Shown piece after piece: positions 1 to 8,229 of a stretch of 23,144 nucleotides of DNA. The translations under genes were made by a program, and so were the position numbers. The notes under the pieces were generated by a model, which saw only the letters and a list, made by a program, of their open reading frames with translations, made no database searches and was not told the DNA's origin. The DNA lies in the NCBI GenBank assembly GCA_031274845.1, contig JAISPN010000196.1, positions 1 to 23,144 of the forward strand, given 5' to 3'. The DNA comes from Acidobacteriaceae bacterium (GTDB lineage Bacteria; Acidobacteriota; Vicinamibacteria; Vicinamibacterales; CAVVIG01). The first letter of the stretch is position 1, and each line of letters opens with the position of its first letter.

Positions 1-1
1 G

Positions 2-1357
2 GACGTCGACGAAATCATGCTGCGCCAGTTTGGCGCGCACGTCGCCGTGGCCATCGAAAACGCGCGTCTTTTCGAGCGCGAGCGCACGTACACAACGACG
101 CTCGAAACGCTGTCGGAAATTGCTCGCGACCTCACGTCGATTCTCGATCTCGACGAGCTCCTGACGCGCATCGCCAAGGTGATTCGCCGGGTCGTCGACT
201 ACCGCACGTTCGGCATCCTGCTGTTGAACGAGGACACGAGCGAGCTTGAGATGAAGGCGGCGGTGCGATTTGGCGATGCCGTCACGATGCCGCGCATCAA
301 GCTCGGCTCCGGCCTGTGCGGGTACGCCGCCTTGCACAAAGAGACGGTGATTGCTCCGGACGTCTCGCAAGATCCGCGCTACTTGAAGCTCGTTGACGAA
401 ACGCGGTCAGAGCTCGTGATTCCGCTGTTGCTGCAGGATAGGTGCATCGGCGTGTTCGATCTCGAAAGCCCCGAGTTGAACGCGTTCGAGAAACGCGACG
501 CCGATATTCTGGAACTGCTGGCGAGTCAGGCGGCGGTGGCGATCGAGAACGCGCGGCTGTACGCGACGATTCGCGCGAACGAACGCCGCATCGAACGGGA
601 ATTGCGTTTCGCGCAACGCGTGCAGGCGGCACTGCTCCCCGCGGCGCTGCCGAAACGGATGAAAGGGGTCGATGTCGCGGCGCGGCTCTCGCCCGCGCGT
701 GAGCTTGGAGGCGATCTGTACGATTTCCTCACGCCGGAGCCGAACAGCCTTGTCGTTGCGGTTGGTGACGTGTCCGGCAAGGGAGTCCCGGCGGCGCTGT
801 ACAGCGCCTTTGTTGGCGAACTCGTCCGGTCGCGCACGTTCCGGCGCCGGTACATGCCCGAGCGTTCGAGTCCGGCCGGCGTGCTGGCGTCGATGAATAC
901 GATCCTGAGCGAGCGGCAACTCGAGGAGTACTACTGCACGCTGTGCTACGCCGTGTTCGACTTCAAGCGGCGCAACGTGACGATTGCAAACTCAGGACTG
1001 CCGTATCCGATCCGCGTGCGGCGCAACGAGGGCGTCGAGTCCCTTGCCGACGCGCCGATGCAGGTCGAACTACCGGGTGTGCCGATCGGATCGTTTCCGG
1101 GTTCGACCTACGACGAGCTGACACTCGATCTCCGCAGCGGCGATCTCTTTGTCTTCTGCTCGGACGGGATTTTCGAAGCCAACGACGCGCAGATGCGCGA
1201 GTTTGGCGCGAAACAGTTGATGGCGACCATCGAGCAGGTGCGCGAGAAATCCGCGCGCGAGATCGTCGATGCGATCTTCGAGGCCGTGGAACGATTCCGT
1301 GGCGATGCGCCGCCAAGCGACGACATGACGGCGGTTGCCGTCAAGATCACGGCGTAG
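2..1357 (+). CDS. GAF-GAF-PP2C (SpoIIE/RsbU-type) serine phosphatase, 5' truncated by window
   Basis: The reading frame is open from base 2, so the true start lies outside the window; the ATG at base 17 is internal. The first visible residues (QFGAHVAVAIENARL) look like the last helix of a GAF domain, followed by a complete second GAF domain (about bases 100-580) that ends with the same helix signature. A SpoIIE/PP2C-type phosphatase domain follows, with LGGDLYDF, VGDVSGKG, CSDGIFE and SDDMTAVAV containing the metal-binding aspartates. The family removes phosphate from serine or threonine, classically on anti-anti-sigma factors in partner-switching cascades, with GAF domains sensing small ligands or redox state. 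No anti-sigma or STAS partner is visible in this window, so the target is unknown. The gene ends with TAG inside the 3' end of the convergent neighbour (11-bp overlap). Confidence 0.9.
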   Translation, partial: DVDEIMLRQFGAHVAVAIENARLFERERTYTTTLETLSEIARDLTSILDLDELLTRIAKVIRRVVDYRTFGILLLNEDTSELEMKAAVRFGDAVTMPRIKLGSGLCGYAALHKETVIAPDVSQDPRYLKLVDETRSELVIPLLLQDRCIGVFDLESPELNAFEKRDADILELLASQAAVAIENARLYATIRANERRIERELRFAQRVQAALLPAALPKRMKGVDVAARLSPARELGGDLYDFLTPEPNSLVVAVGDVSGKGVPAALYSAFVGELVRSRTFRRRYMPERSSPAGVLASMNTILSERQLEEYYCTLCYAVFDFKRRNVTIANSGLPYPIRVRRNEGVESLADAPMQVELPGVPIGSFPGSTYDELTLDLRSGDLFVFCSDGIFEANDAQMREFGAKQLMATIEQVREKSAREIVDAIFEAVERFRGDAPPSDDMTAVAVKITA

Positions 1358-3317
1358 CGGATGGGCGCTCGACGGGCGATACCTCGTCGAGCGTGAACAC
1401 GACCCGCTGATCGTCCTTGTCGAGTACGTGCCCGCCAATGGCGTTCGTCACGTATGTGTGTAGCGCCGCGGACGCGCGGCGTGTGTCCAGCACGACGTAG
1501 TTCACGCCCAGCCGTCTCAATTCACGAACGAGTTCTTCAGGCGAACGATTCGTCGCGGGGAGTTCGCGCGCGTCAGCCGGCAGATCCATCAGCGATCTGA
1601 GGATCGGATTGTCCAGATAGAACGCTTTGACGGATGGCGGGAGCCGTGCGACGAAACCGCCCATGATGGGATGTTCGTGCACGGTCTGCGCAAGCATCGC
1701 CGTGTCTGGTGAGCTGCCGATGGCGCCAAAGCCGTCGCGAAGTCCGAGCGGCAGTTCGAGCACCGTGCCGCGTTCGCGCGTGGCGAGGCGTTGATAGATC
1801 GCTGGTGACTCCGCGGACACCGTGGGATACGGGAACACCATGAGATCCAGCGCTAACGAGAATCCGAGCGCGACGAGTGCGCGGGGCGAACGCATCGACG
1901 GAAGATCGGTGACGGCCTTCGCGCACAGCATCGCCACCGCGAGCGAGACCATCACCATCGCGCGTCCGGGGATGCGCGCGTTGGAGATGATGGGCACGAA
2001 CGACAGGAGGTTTTGCGGCAGCACCAACCCGGTGTTGACACCCGCGATGTGCAACCAGGGTCCAAGTGCCCACACCAGAAAGACGCCGCCGATGGCGCAC
2101 CATAATCGAACCTCCCGGTCTGACCGGAACGTTCGTTTCACGATGAGCGCGGCGAGCACCAACGGCGCAAGCCCCAGCCAGCCGACGCCTTCAATCGGGT
2201 TCAATGCAAGCCGGGCATACAGCCGATGGACGAGATCTCCCCACAGAGGATTCATCGGATTGGGAAGGACGAGCGACAGCACGTCAACACCTGCCGCGCC
2301 GCTCTTCCACTGATGTTCCGGGGCGACGTAATCGCCAGCGGCGATCAATCTGTAGACGCACCACGCCAGTGGAAGGACCGTCACGAGAAACGCCGCGCCG
2401 CCAAAGACCGCAGGCCGAAGCAGCGGTGATGCCTGCTCTGTCCGCTGCACGGCGAGCCGCCAGCGCGCGAGTGCCCACAGAACGATCGCGAGCCACCCAA
2501 CGGTGAGGATGTTTGTCGGTGACGTGATGGACACGCGCTGACCGTACAACACCAGTGTCGTGCCGCCCGTTGATGCGATCGCAATCGCAACTGCGGCAGC
2601 GATCCCGGCGATCCAGAGAAGCGCCGTCGACCAGCGCGGCCAGCGGCTCGTCTGGCGCGCTCGAACGAGCGTGAACGAGTGCGTCGTGATGAGCGCAAGC
2701 ACCACCAGAAAGACGACCAGGTACGTGCAGTAGTAGTAGTCGGTGTACGCGGTCGCGCCGAGCAACGCTCCGGTGAGGAGCGCCCACGATGTGGATTGAC
2801 GTGTGAGCGCGTTGAGCGCCGCCATCACCACGAGAGGAATCGTCCAGGCGGAGACGAGGTTGAAGTGACCTTGAAGGTGCGCCGCCACGTAGGGAGAGCA
2901 GGCAAAGACGACTCCCGCCACGATCGATGCGCGCAGGTGACCGGTTCGACTGAACGCCAACGCATAGGCGGCGAGTCCATTTGCGGCAAGCGTCAGCAGG
3001 AGTGTGAGGTTGTGCGCCGCAATCGGTCCGAACTGTCCAAAGGCCAATGCGCCGATGAACGCTGGCAGTGCGGTGTGCGAGTTGAGGGTGAGATCGATGC
3101 CGAGCGGCGCAAACAAATAATCCGTGAACAGTGGATTCGCGCCGTTCGTGAGCGCGTGCCGCATCCACCAGAAGTTCCAGACAGCGTTGGCGTTGTCGCC
3201 GATCCCGCTGCCGGGCAGTGACGTCGACAGGTGGAAGACGAGTGGAAACGACTGGACGATTGCGATCGAGAGAAACACGATCGCCGGGAACAGGTATCGC
3301 TTGCTGAAGATCGTCAC
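1347..3317 (-). CDS. Polytopic membrane protein, GT-C-like (putative glycosyltransferase)
   Basis: A 656-residue integral membrane protein. An N-terminal hydrophobic segment (about residues 9-28) is followed by a periplasmic-loop-like stretch containing GIGDNANAVWNFWW, about ten further hydrophobic segments up to roughly residue 490, and a soluble C-terminal domain (about 500-656). This layout, with an acidic residue in the first extracytoplasmic loop, matches GT-C glycosyltransferases that use polyprenyl-phosphate sugars to modify cell-envelope lipids, glycans or proteins. The exact family and substrate cannot be named from sequence alone, and assignment as a glycosyltransferase is inference. 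The start is GTG with no convincing ribosome-binding site. It lies 36 nt after the membrane GAF gene and is probably the last gene of the minus-strand run. Its 3' end overlaps the phosphatase gene by 11 bp, tail to tail, and no terminator is seen there. Confidence 0.8.
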   Translation of the reverse strand: MTIFSKRYLFPAIVFLSIAIVQSFPLVFHLSTSLPGSGIGDNANAVWNFWWMRHALTNGANPLFTDYLFAPLGIDLTLNSHTALPAFIGALAFGQFGPIAAHNLTLLLTLAANGLAAYALAFSRTGHLRASIVAGVVFACSPYVAAHLQGHFNLVSAWTIPLVVMAALNALTRQSTSWALLTGALLGATAYTDYYYCTYLVVFLVVLALITTHSFTLVRARQTSRWPRWSTALLWIAGIAAAVAIAIASTGGTTLVLYGQRVSITSPTNILTVGWLAIVLWALARWRLAVQRTEQASPLLRPAVFGGAAFLVTVLPLAWCVYRLIAAGDYVAPEHQWKSGAAGVDVLSLVLPNPMNPLWGDLVHRLYARLALNPIEGVGWLGLAPLVLAALIVKRTFRSDREVRLWCAIGGVFLVWALGPWLHIAGVNTGLVLPQNLLSFVPIISNARIPGRAMVMVSLAVAMLCAKAVTDLPSMRSPRALVALGFSLALDLMVFPYPTVSAESPAIYQRLATRERGTVLELPLGLRDGFGAIGSSPDTAMLAQTVHEHPIMGGFVARLPPSVKAFYLDNPILRSLMDLPADARELPATNRSPEELVRELRRLGVNYVVLDTRRASAALHTYVTNAIGGHVLDKDDQRVVFTLDEVSPVERPSATP

Positions 3318-3353
3318 CTGTCGTGCCTGTGGCGTGCGTTCGCGGGCGAGGGT

Positions 3354-4547
3354 TTACGCCGAGGCGACGCGGGCAGGCGAGGATTCTGTGTGCACCGATC
3401 CAGCGAGGACGTTCGAGAGTTGCGCGGCAACGATGCTGACGAGCGCGTGTGACGAGTCGGCGCGTTCCGCGCCCGCGCGTGTTTCAGCCGTGAGCGCACC
3501 GATGCAGCCGTCCGCCGACAGAATCGGCGCGACGATCGCGCCGAGCGCGCGGGTGGCCGTTGCGGGAACAATCTGCAGTGTGCCGGTGCGATACGCGGCA
3601 GCGGCGGCGTTGTCGGCGCTCCGAGGCACCGCCTTCATTCGTCGCACGACCTCGTCTGAGTAGCCGTGCGCGATGACCGGTTGAAGATCGGCGCCGGAGG
3701 GGTCGCCGAGCCAGACGACAAGGCCGGTGGCGTCGATTACGCGCGAGGCGCTCGCGAGCAGCGCCTTCAACTCCGCGGCGTCGTGAAGCCGGCCGAACGC
3801 CGTGCACAGTTCGGCCGTCGCTTGAAGGAGAGAGGCATCAGGCGTGGCGAGTGCCGTGGCTGGCGCTGGCGTGTCAGCGACGGGACGGCTGGCTTCGTGC
3901 GGCGGCACATCGTTCACCGGCTCTGCATCGACAATGGCTGGCGTGACGATTTGCGGCGCCGGAGCACACGCGAGCGACAGAAGCACGAGCACGGAAAAGA
4001 GTGCCGCGCCACCGGCGGCATACGCTTCCCTGCGGCGGATGCTTGCTTCGACGAATTCGTACTCTTGATGTTCGGTTGTTCGCGTCGCGTCAACATCGCG
4101 CGCCGCATCCGCGGCCGCCTGACTGCCGTCCGAGAACACGATGTCGCTGGCCATGAGCGTGTCGTGCGTGGAGACGTACTCGCGCGCGCGTGAGTCGATG
4201 TTGGCAAGCTCGGTGAGAGCGGCGGACGTGTCGAGCAGCGACTGCCGCGCGGCGTCGGTAGTGGCGAGCGAGCGGAGCGTATCGAGCGCGCTTGACGCAT
4301 CCTGAATCGCCGAGCTGACTTGAGGCCCCCAGAATGTGGTCGATTGCCCTGCGGCCAGATATGCGTGCAAGCCCGCGCGTGCGTCGCTCAGCCGTTGCGA
4401 GGCGGTGTGTGCGTGAAGGTCAAACGCGGACAGCGCGGCACGTCGCTCGGCCAGCCACTGTTCGGAAGAGACAAGAATGAAGGCAGCGGCGCAGAGCGCA
4501 ACGCAGGCCAAGGCACTCGCAATGATTCGTGCCACGCGTGATTGCAT
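3354..4547 (-). CDS. Two-TM membrane sensor with C-terminal GAF domain, no output domain
   Basis: A 397-residue protein. TM helix 1 lies at about residues 6-27, a mostly helical extracytoplasmic region at about 28-176 (ligand-sensor-like four-helix type), TM helix 2 at about 177-195, then a Pro/Ala-rich linker (about 196-238) and a GAF domain (about 240-388). The architecture is that of a membrane chemosensor or histidine-kinase front end, but it stops after the GAF domain: there is no kinase, cyclase, phosphatase or methyl-accepting module. Signalling would therefore need a partner protein. A GAF-GAF-PP2C phosphatase is encoded nearby on the other strand, but a link between them is only a guess. 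Start ATG; the upstream 87 bp contain TGACC/GGTCA inverted repeats that overlap the ribosome-binding region. Confidence 0.8.
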   Translation of the reverse strand: MQSRVARIIASALACVALCAAAFILVSSEQWLAERRAALSAFDLHAHTASQRLSDARAGLHAYLAAGQSTTFWGPQVSSAIQDASSALDTLRSLATTDAARQSLLDTSAALTELANIDSRAREYVSTHDTLMASDIVFSDGSQAAADAARDVDATRTTEHQEYEFVEASIRRREAYAAGGAALFSVLVLLSLACAPAPQIVTPAIVDAEPVNDVPPHEASRPVADTPAPATALATPDASLLQATAELCTAFGRLHDAAELKALLASASRVIDATGLVVWLGDPSGADLQPVIAHGYSDEVVRRMKAVPRSADNAAAAAYRTGTLQIVPATATRALGAIVAPILSADGCIGALTAETRAGAERADSSHALVSIVAAQLSNVLAGSVHTESSPARVASA

Positions 4548-4551
4548 TCAG

Positions 4552-4632
4552 TGACCTTTGGTCAGGTGAAAGCCCGCGTCAGAGTACCACACTTCATACG
4601 TCAAACTGCCGAAGGTGATGACCCAATGACCA
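4552..4632 (-). promoter_or_regulatory. Intergenic TGACC/GGTCA repeats upstream of the membrane GAF gene
   Basis: The 87-bp gap between dsbD and the membrane GAF gene holds a perfect 5-bp inverted repeat with a 3-nt spacer, TGACCTTTGGTCA (4552-4564), ending a few bases before the GAF gene's ATG. On the RNA strand this reads TGACC-AAA-GGTCA and would put the AAGG ribosome-binding bases inside a small hairpin. A second cluster, TGACCCAATGACCA (4619-4632), repeats TGACC directly just after the dsbD stop codon. It could be an operator or a translational control hairpin; no transcription factor can be named. Confidence 0.3.
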
Positions 4633-4634
4633 GA

Positions 4635-6374
4635 TTACCGAGGCTTCAGGATGACGTAGGTTGGGAGTCCCTTGGCGCCGAGTTTCTGCATGACGCGCGC
4701 CACGCGTGGTTCGTCAGGATTTTCGGCCTGGAACTTCACCTTGACGTAGTTGGCGAGCGCGCTCGTGACGGCGGGATCTTCAAGCGTCGTGCGATCCATG
4801 ACCAGACAGTTCTTGCACCAGGTCGCCCACATGTCGATGAGCACCGGCTTGCCGTCGCGCGTGGACGCGGCCAGTCCTTCGGCAAGCGACGAGTGCCATC
4901 CTTCTTTCAGTTTTTCCTGCACGCTCGACGAGACTTCGTTCGCGTCCACCCAGCGGTTCGAGAACAGACCGTAGGCTTCGTAGCCGTAGTAGACCGACGT
5001 GACGAGGATCAAGACACCGAACAGTTGCTTGACGCGGACCATCCACGGGCCCGGTTTCGGAAGCGCCGCCAGACCGGCGCCAGCGATCGGCCACGGGATC
5101 GCCATGCCGATGCCGAGCAGAAACGGCAGCGCCAGAGCGATCGTGGTGCCGCCCGCGTACAAATTGCTCGAGAAGAGCACGACCTGAATGACAACCGGCG
5201 CCACGCACGCGCCCGCAAGGAGCGCGGCAACCGCGCCCATGCCGAAGGCCATCACCATCGAGCCGCTGCCGGATTCGCCGAAGGAAAGATTGCTCGAGAA
5301 ACGCGAGAAGTCGATCACGAGCACGTCGAACATCGCCAGCGCGAGGACGGCAAAAAGAATGGCGATGCCGAGATTGAACCAGGGCGACGCGTTGATTGTG
5401 CCGAACGTGCTGGCCGTCAGGATCACGACGAGGCCAAGCACACCGTAGACGAACGCCATCGCCGCGCCGTACACCGCGCCGAGCGCGAAGCCGCGTCCGC
5501 GCGATCCGGCCCGCGCGCCCGCGCCGATGATGGCGAGGTTGATCGGAATCATCGGGAGCACGCACGGCGTCAGGTTGAGCGCCAGGCCGCCAACGAGCAC
5601 GAGCAGCAGAATCATGAGCGGCCCGCGTCCGTCGAACATCCCTTGCTCGTGGATGCCAGCTTCAGCGTTGTGGATGAACGTCAGAAAACTTTCCGCGTCG
5701 ACATACCCGGTCGTCGTTCCCGCTTCGACAAACGCGTCGAGCGCCGCGACTTCGTCGGCGGGAATCGTCGAGGGCGCCGTGTTCGTTGCGGCGGAGGCTG
5801 GCGTCAGCGCGGCCACCGGGACGACGGTTGCGATTGTCGGTGGTTCGCCCGTGCCCCATTTGATTGGCGTGAAGAGATCGGCGTGCTGCCGTGCGCCCGC
5901 GCGCGGCGCAGGCGTGATCGTCCACGAGGCGCGCTGACGCTTCGGCGCGTAGCAGGCAACTTCGTCACACGCTTGATACCGGAGTTCCGCGCTCAGAGTC
6001 TTCTCGCTGGTGCCTGTCGCGACGAAGGTGAAGCCGATGGTGAACTCGTGCTCGAACACCGACAGCGGTTCGTCGGCGCCGCGTTGCGCGAGATTCGACG
6101 CGGGCGGAAACACGACTTCGCGAATAGTGATGCCGTCTGGCAGCGGATCGAACGTCAGCGTGATGGGAATGAGGTTCGGATCGCGCGGTTTGTTCGAGTT
6201 GGTGTGATAGCCCTCGGGGAGGACGACCGTGAGCGCGCCGTGTACGGGCGCGCCGCTCTGGACCGGATCGGCTTCGAGGAGGGGTGTGAGCGCGGCCGTC
6301 GCCGGCCCTCGCTGCGCCCCCACCGGCGCGATGACGGCGAGCACGAAGACGAGGACCGCGGCGAGGACGCGCAC
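4635..6374 (-). CDS. dsbD: Thiol:disulfide interchange protein DsbD
   Basis: A 579-residue protein that carries electrons from cytoplasmic thioredoxin across the inner membrane to periplasmic disulfide reductases. A signal peptide (about residues 1-20, ending GAQ) leads into the periplasmic DsbD-alpha domain with the cysteine pair CDEVACYAP (C136, C141). The eight-helix membrane domain has cysteines in TPCVLPM (C271) and GACVAPV (C390), and the C-terminal thioredoxin-like domain has WCKNC (C520, C523). All six relay cysteines are present, so the protein should be functional. I chose the GTG at 6374: the frame is open upstream to 6512, but only this start gives a clean signal peptide, and it overlaps the nuoG-like stop codon by one base (TAGTG), suggesting translational coupling. 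The thioredoxin domain ends almost at its last strand (VILKPR), slightly shorter than usual. Confidence 0.93.
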   Translation of the reverse strand: MRVLAAVLVFVLAVIAPVGAQRGPATAALTPLLEADPVQSGAPVHGALTVVLPEGYHTNSNKPRDPNLIPITLTFDPLPDGITIREVVFPPASNLAQRGADEPLSVFEHEFTIGFTFVATGTSEKTLSAELRYQACDEVACYAPKRQRASWTITPAPRAGARQHADLFTPIKWGTGEPPTIATVVPVAALTPASAATNTAPSTIPADEVAALDAFVEAGTTTGYVDAESFLTFIHNAEAGIHEQGMFDGRGPLMILLLVLVGGLALNLTPCVLPMIPINLAIIGAGARAGSRGRGFALGAVYGAAMAFVYGVLGLVVILTASTFGTINASPWFNLGIAILFAVLALAMFDVLVIDFSRFSSNLSFGESGSGSMVMAFGMGAVAALLAGACVAPVVIQVVLFSSNLYAGGTTIALALPFLLGIGMAIPWPIAGAGLAALPKPGPWMVRVKQLFGVLILVTSVYYGYEAYGLFSNRWVDANEVSSSVQEKLKEGWHSSLAEGLAASTRDGKPVLIDMWATWCKNCLVMDRTTLEDPAVTSALANYVKVKFQAENPDEPRVARVMQKLGAKGLPTYVILKPR

Positions 6375-8173
6375 TACTTCACTTCGCGCAGCGGGATGGC
6401 GCCCGGCGTTGGCGGCAGCGACGAGGGTTCGACCGTGCCTTTCACCGGCGGAAGGTCCTGATACATGACCTCCCACTTCCAGCGCTCCGAGGGATTCGAT
6501 GCTTCGAGCCATGTTTTGCCGGAAACCGGCTGCGCAAAGGCCAGCGCGCCGATGCCGTCAAATTGCGCGAGCGTTGCCATCTCCGCGCGGACGTCAGTGT
6601 CTGTTGCGTACGAGATCGGCAGCCCAAGCGCGGTGGCGAGGTTCGTCAGGATGTTCCAGTCTTCGAGCGCCTCGCCCGGCGTGGGAAGCGCTCGCGACGT
6701 GCCTTGCAGCCGTCCTTGCTCGTTGGAATACGACGCCTGCTTCTCCGCGGACGTTGCGCCGGGAAGCACGATATCGGCCGCGCGGCTGAGGTCCGTCATC
6801 AGCACGCCCTGAACGATGAGCAGCGGCAGACGGCCTGATGCGCGCGCGGCCACAATCCACGACGTATCGCCAATCGATCCGTCCGGACCCGGGTCGAACA
6901 CATAGAGCGCCGAGACCTTGCCTGCCTCGACCAGCGCGCGGAGCGCGGCGGTCTCTGCGGGACCTTGCGGATCGCCAGACCGGCCGGGCGCCAGTCCCAG
7001 CAAGCGTGCGCCGTTGACGTTCGGCGCGTCGACGGCGGGAATCTTGAACGTGCTCTTCGCCGACTGTGGTTTCTCAGCGGTCCGCCAGCTCACGGTGATC
7101 GCGTGCGCGCTGCCCGATCCGAGGAACGTCTCCGCGATGCGGCGGAAGAGGAACAGCTCTTCGTGCGAGGCGTGCGCGGAGAGCAGGAACCGCACGCCGT
7201 CCGCATTCGCGGTCTTTGCGGCGGTGAGGTTGTCACTTAGCTTTGCCAGCGCGTCGTGCCACGTCAGCGGCTGCAACGTCGCGCCGTTCTTTACGAGCGG
7301 CGTGCGCACGCGGTCGTCGCTCTCGATCCAGTGATAGCCGAAGCGTCCGAGGTCGCACATCCAGTAGTCGTTGACGTCGGGGTTGTAGCGCGGCGTGAGG
7401 CGAATCAGGCGCGATCCCTTGGCCCACTCCGGCTTGGCCTTAAGCCAGTGCGTGGTGTTGCAGCCTTTCGCGCAATTGGTGCAGATGCTGTCGGCGGCCA
7501 CGGGGTTGTCCCAAGGGCGCGATTTGAAGCGATACGCTTTCGTCGTGATCGCGCCGACCGGGCAGACGTCCATCAAGTTGCCGGAGAGCAGCGTGTGGAC
7601 CCCTTCGTCGCGGAAGGTGGCGATCTCGCTGCCGTTGCCGCGATTAATGACGCCAATCTGCGCGTCCCCCTCGACTTCTTCCATGAAGCGCACGCAGCGC
7701 GTGCAGAGGATGCAGCGCTGACGATTGAGCATCAGCGTCGGACCGAAATCGACGTCGCCCTTCACGCCTTCGCCGTCGAACACGCGGCGCGGAAATTCCA
7801 TCCGGCTCCGGGCGGGACCGTAGGTGTACGAGAAATCCTGAAGCGGACACTCGCCGCCCTTGTCGCAGACGGGACAGTCGAGCGGGTGGTTGACCAGCAG
7901 GAACTCGAACACGCCCGCGCGCGCGGCAACGACGTCGTCGCTCTGCGTGTGGACCACCATGCCGTCGGTGGCGACGGTCGAGCACGAGGTCTGCAGCTTC
8001 GGCATCTTCTCAACTTTGACGATGCAGACGCGACACGAGCCTTCGATGCCGATGCCGGGGTGATAACAGTAGTACGGCAACGAGATGCCGTGCTCGATGG
8101 CGGCCTGAAGGACCGTTTTTCCCTTTTCGACGGTGATGGGTTGGCCGTCGATCGTCAGCGTTACTGTTTCCAT
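6374..8173 (-). CDS. nuoG: NADH-quinone oxidoreductase subunit G-like iron-sulfur protein
   Basis: A 599-residue homologue of the NuoG electron-transfer subunit of respiratory complex I. Cluster ligands are visible in order: a [2Fe-2S] ferredoxin domain with C-x11-C-x2-C-x13-C near residues 35-65; the H-x3-C-x2-C-x5-C motif (HPLDCPVCDKGGEC) for cluster N5; the CILCTRC plus DVCPVGA [4Fe-4S] motif (N4); and CTNCAKGC with a distant cysteine (MCDLGRF), which matches the extra N7 cluster of some NuoG proteins. A shortened molybdopterin-oxidoreductase-like domain follows. It is shorter than typical NuoG (about 700-900 residues). No other nuo gene is present in this window; the upstream gene encodes a peptidase and the downstream gene is dsbD. 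It could instead be the diaphorase-type subunit of a hydrogenase or formate dehydrogenase. Start ATG with GAGG two bases upstream. Confidence 0.88.
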   Translation of the reverse strand: METVTLTIDGQPITVEKGKTVLQAAIEHGISLPYYCYHPGIGIEGSCRVCIVKVEKMPKLQTSCSTVATDGMVVHTQSDDVVAARAGVFEFLLVNHPLDCPVCDKGGECPLQDFSYTYGPARSRMEFPRRVFDGEGVKGDVDFGPTLMLNRQRCILCTRCVRFMEEVEGDAQIGVINRGNGSEIATFRDEGVHTLLSGNLMDVCPVGAITTKAYRFKSRPWDNPVAADSICTNCAKGCNTTHWLKAKPEWAKGSRLIRLTPRYNPDVNDYWMCDLGRFGYHWIESDDRVRTPLVKNGATLQPLTWHDALAKLSDNLTAAKTANADGVRFLLSAHASHEELFLFRRIAETFLGSGSAHAITVSWRTAEKPQSAKSTFKIPAVDAPNVNGARLLGLAPGRSGDPQGPAETAALRALVEAGKVSALYVFDPGPDGSIGDTSWIVAARASGRLPLLIVQGVLMTDLSRAADIVLPGATSAEKQASYSNEQGRLQGTSRALPTPGEALEDWNILTNLATALGLPISYATDTDVRAEMATLAQFDGIGALAFAQPVSGKTWLEASNPSERWKWEVMYQDLPPVKGTVEPSSLPPTPGAIPLREVK

Positions 8174-8229
8174 AGCCTCACGTTTTGCCGGAGTGGTCTC
8201 GTCTGGATCATATATCGGGACTCGGGAGC

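Noticed and set aside
4542..6461. Long open frame (639 codons) on the + strand opposite dsbD
   Set aside because: The product is a low-complexity mix of Arg, Glu, His, Asp without hydrophobic core or domain motifs, and it mirrors a gene with all six DsbD cysteines. It is the usual antisense open frame of GC-rich coding DNA.
6375..6512. Possible 46-residue extension of DsbD upstream of 6374
   Set aside because: It overlaps the end of the NuoG-like gene and would place a non-hydrophobic Arg/Gly-rich stretch before the signal peptide.
8174..8229. Possible promoter (TATATGAT on the minus strand) before the NuoG-like gene
   Set aside because: The AT-rich octamer is notable in the 56-bp gap, but no -35-like hexamer is at a proper distance, so I do not list it as a promoter.
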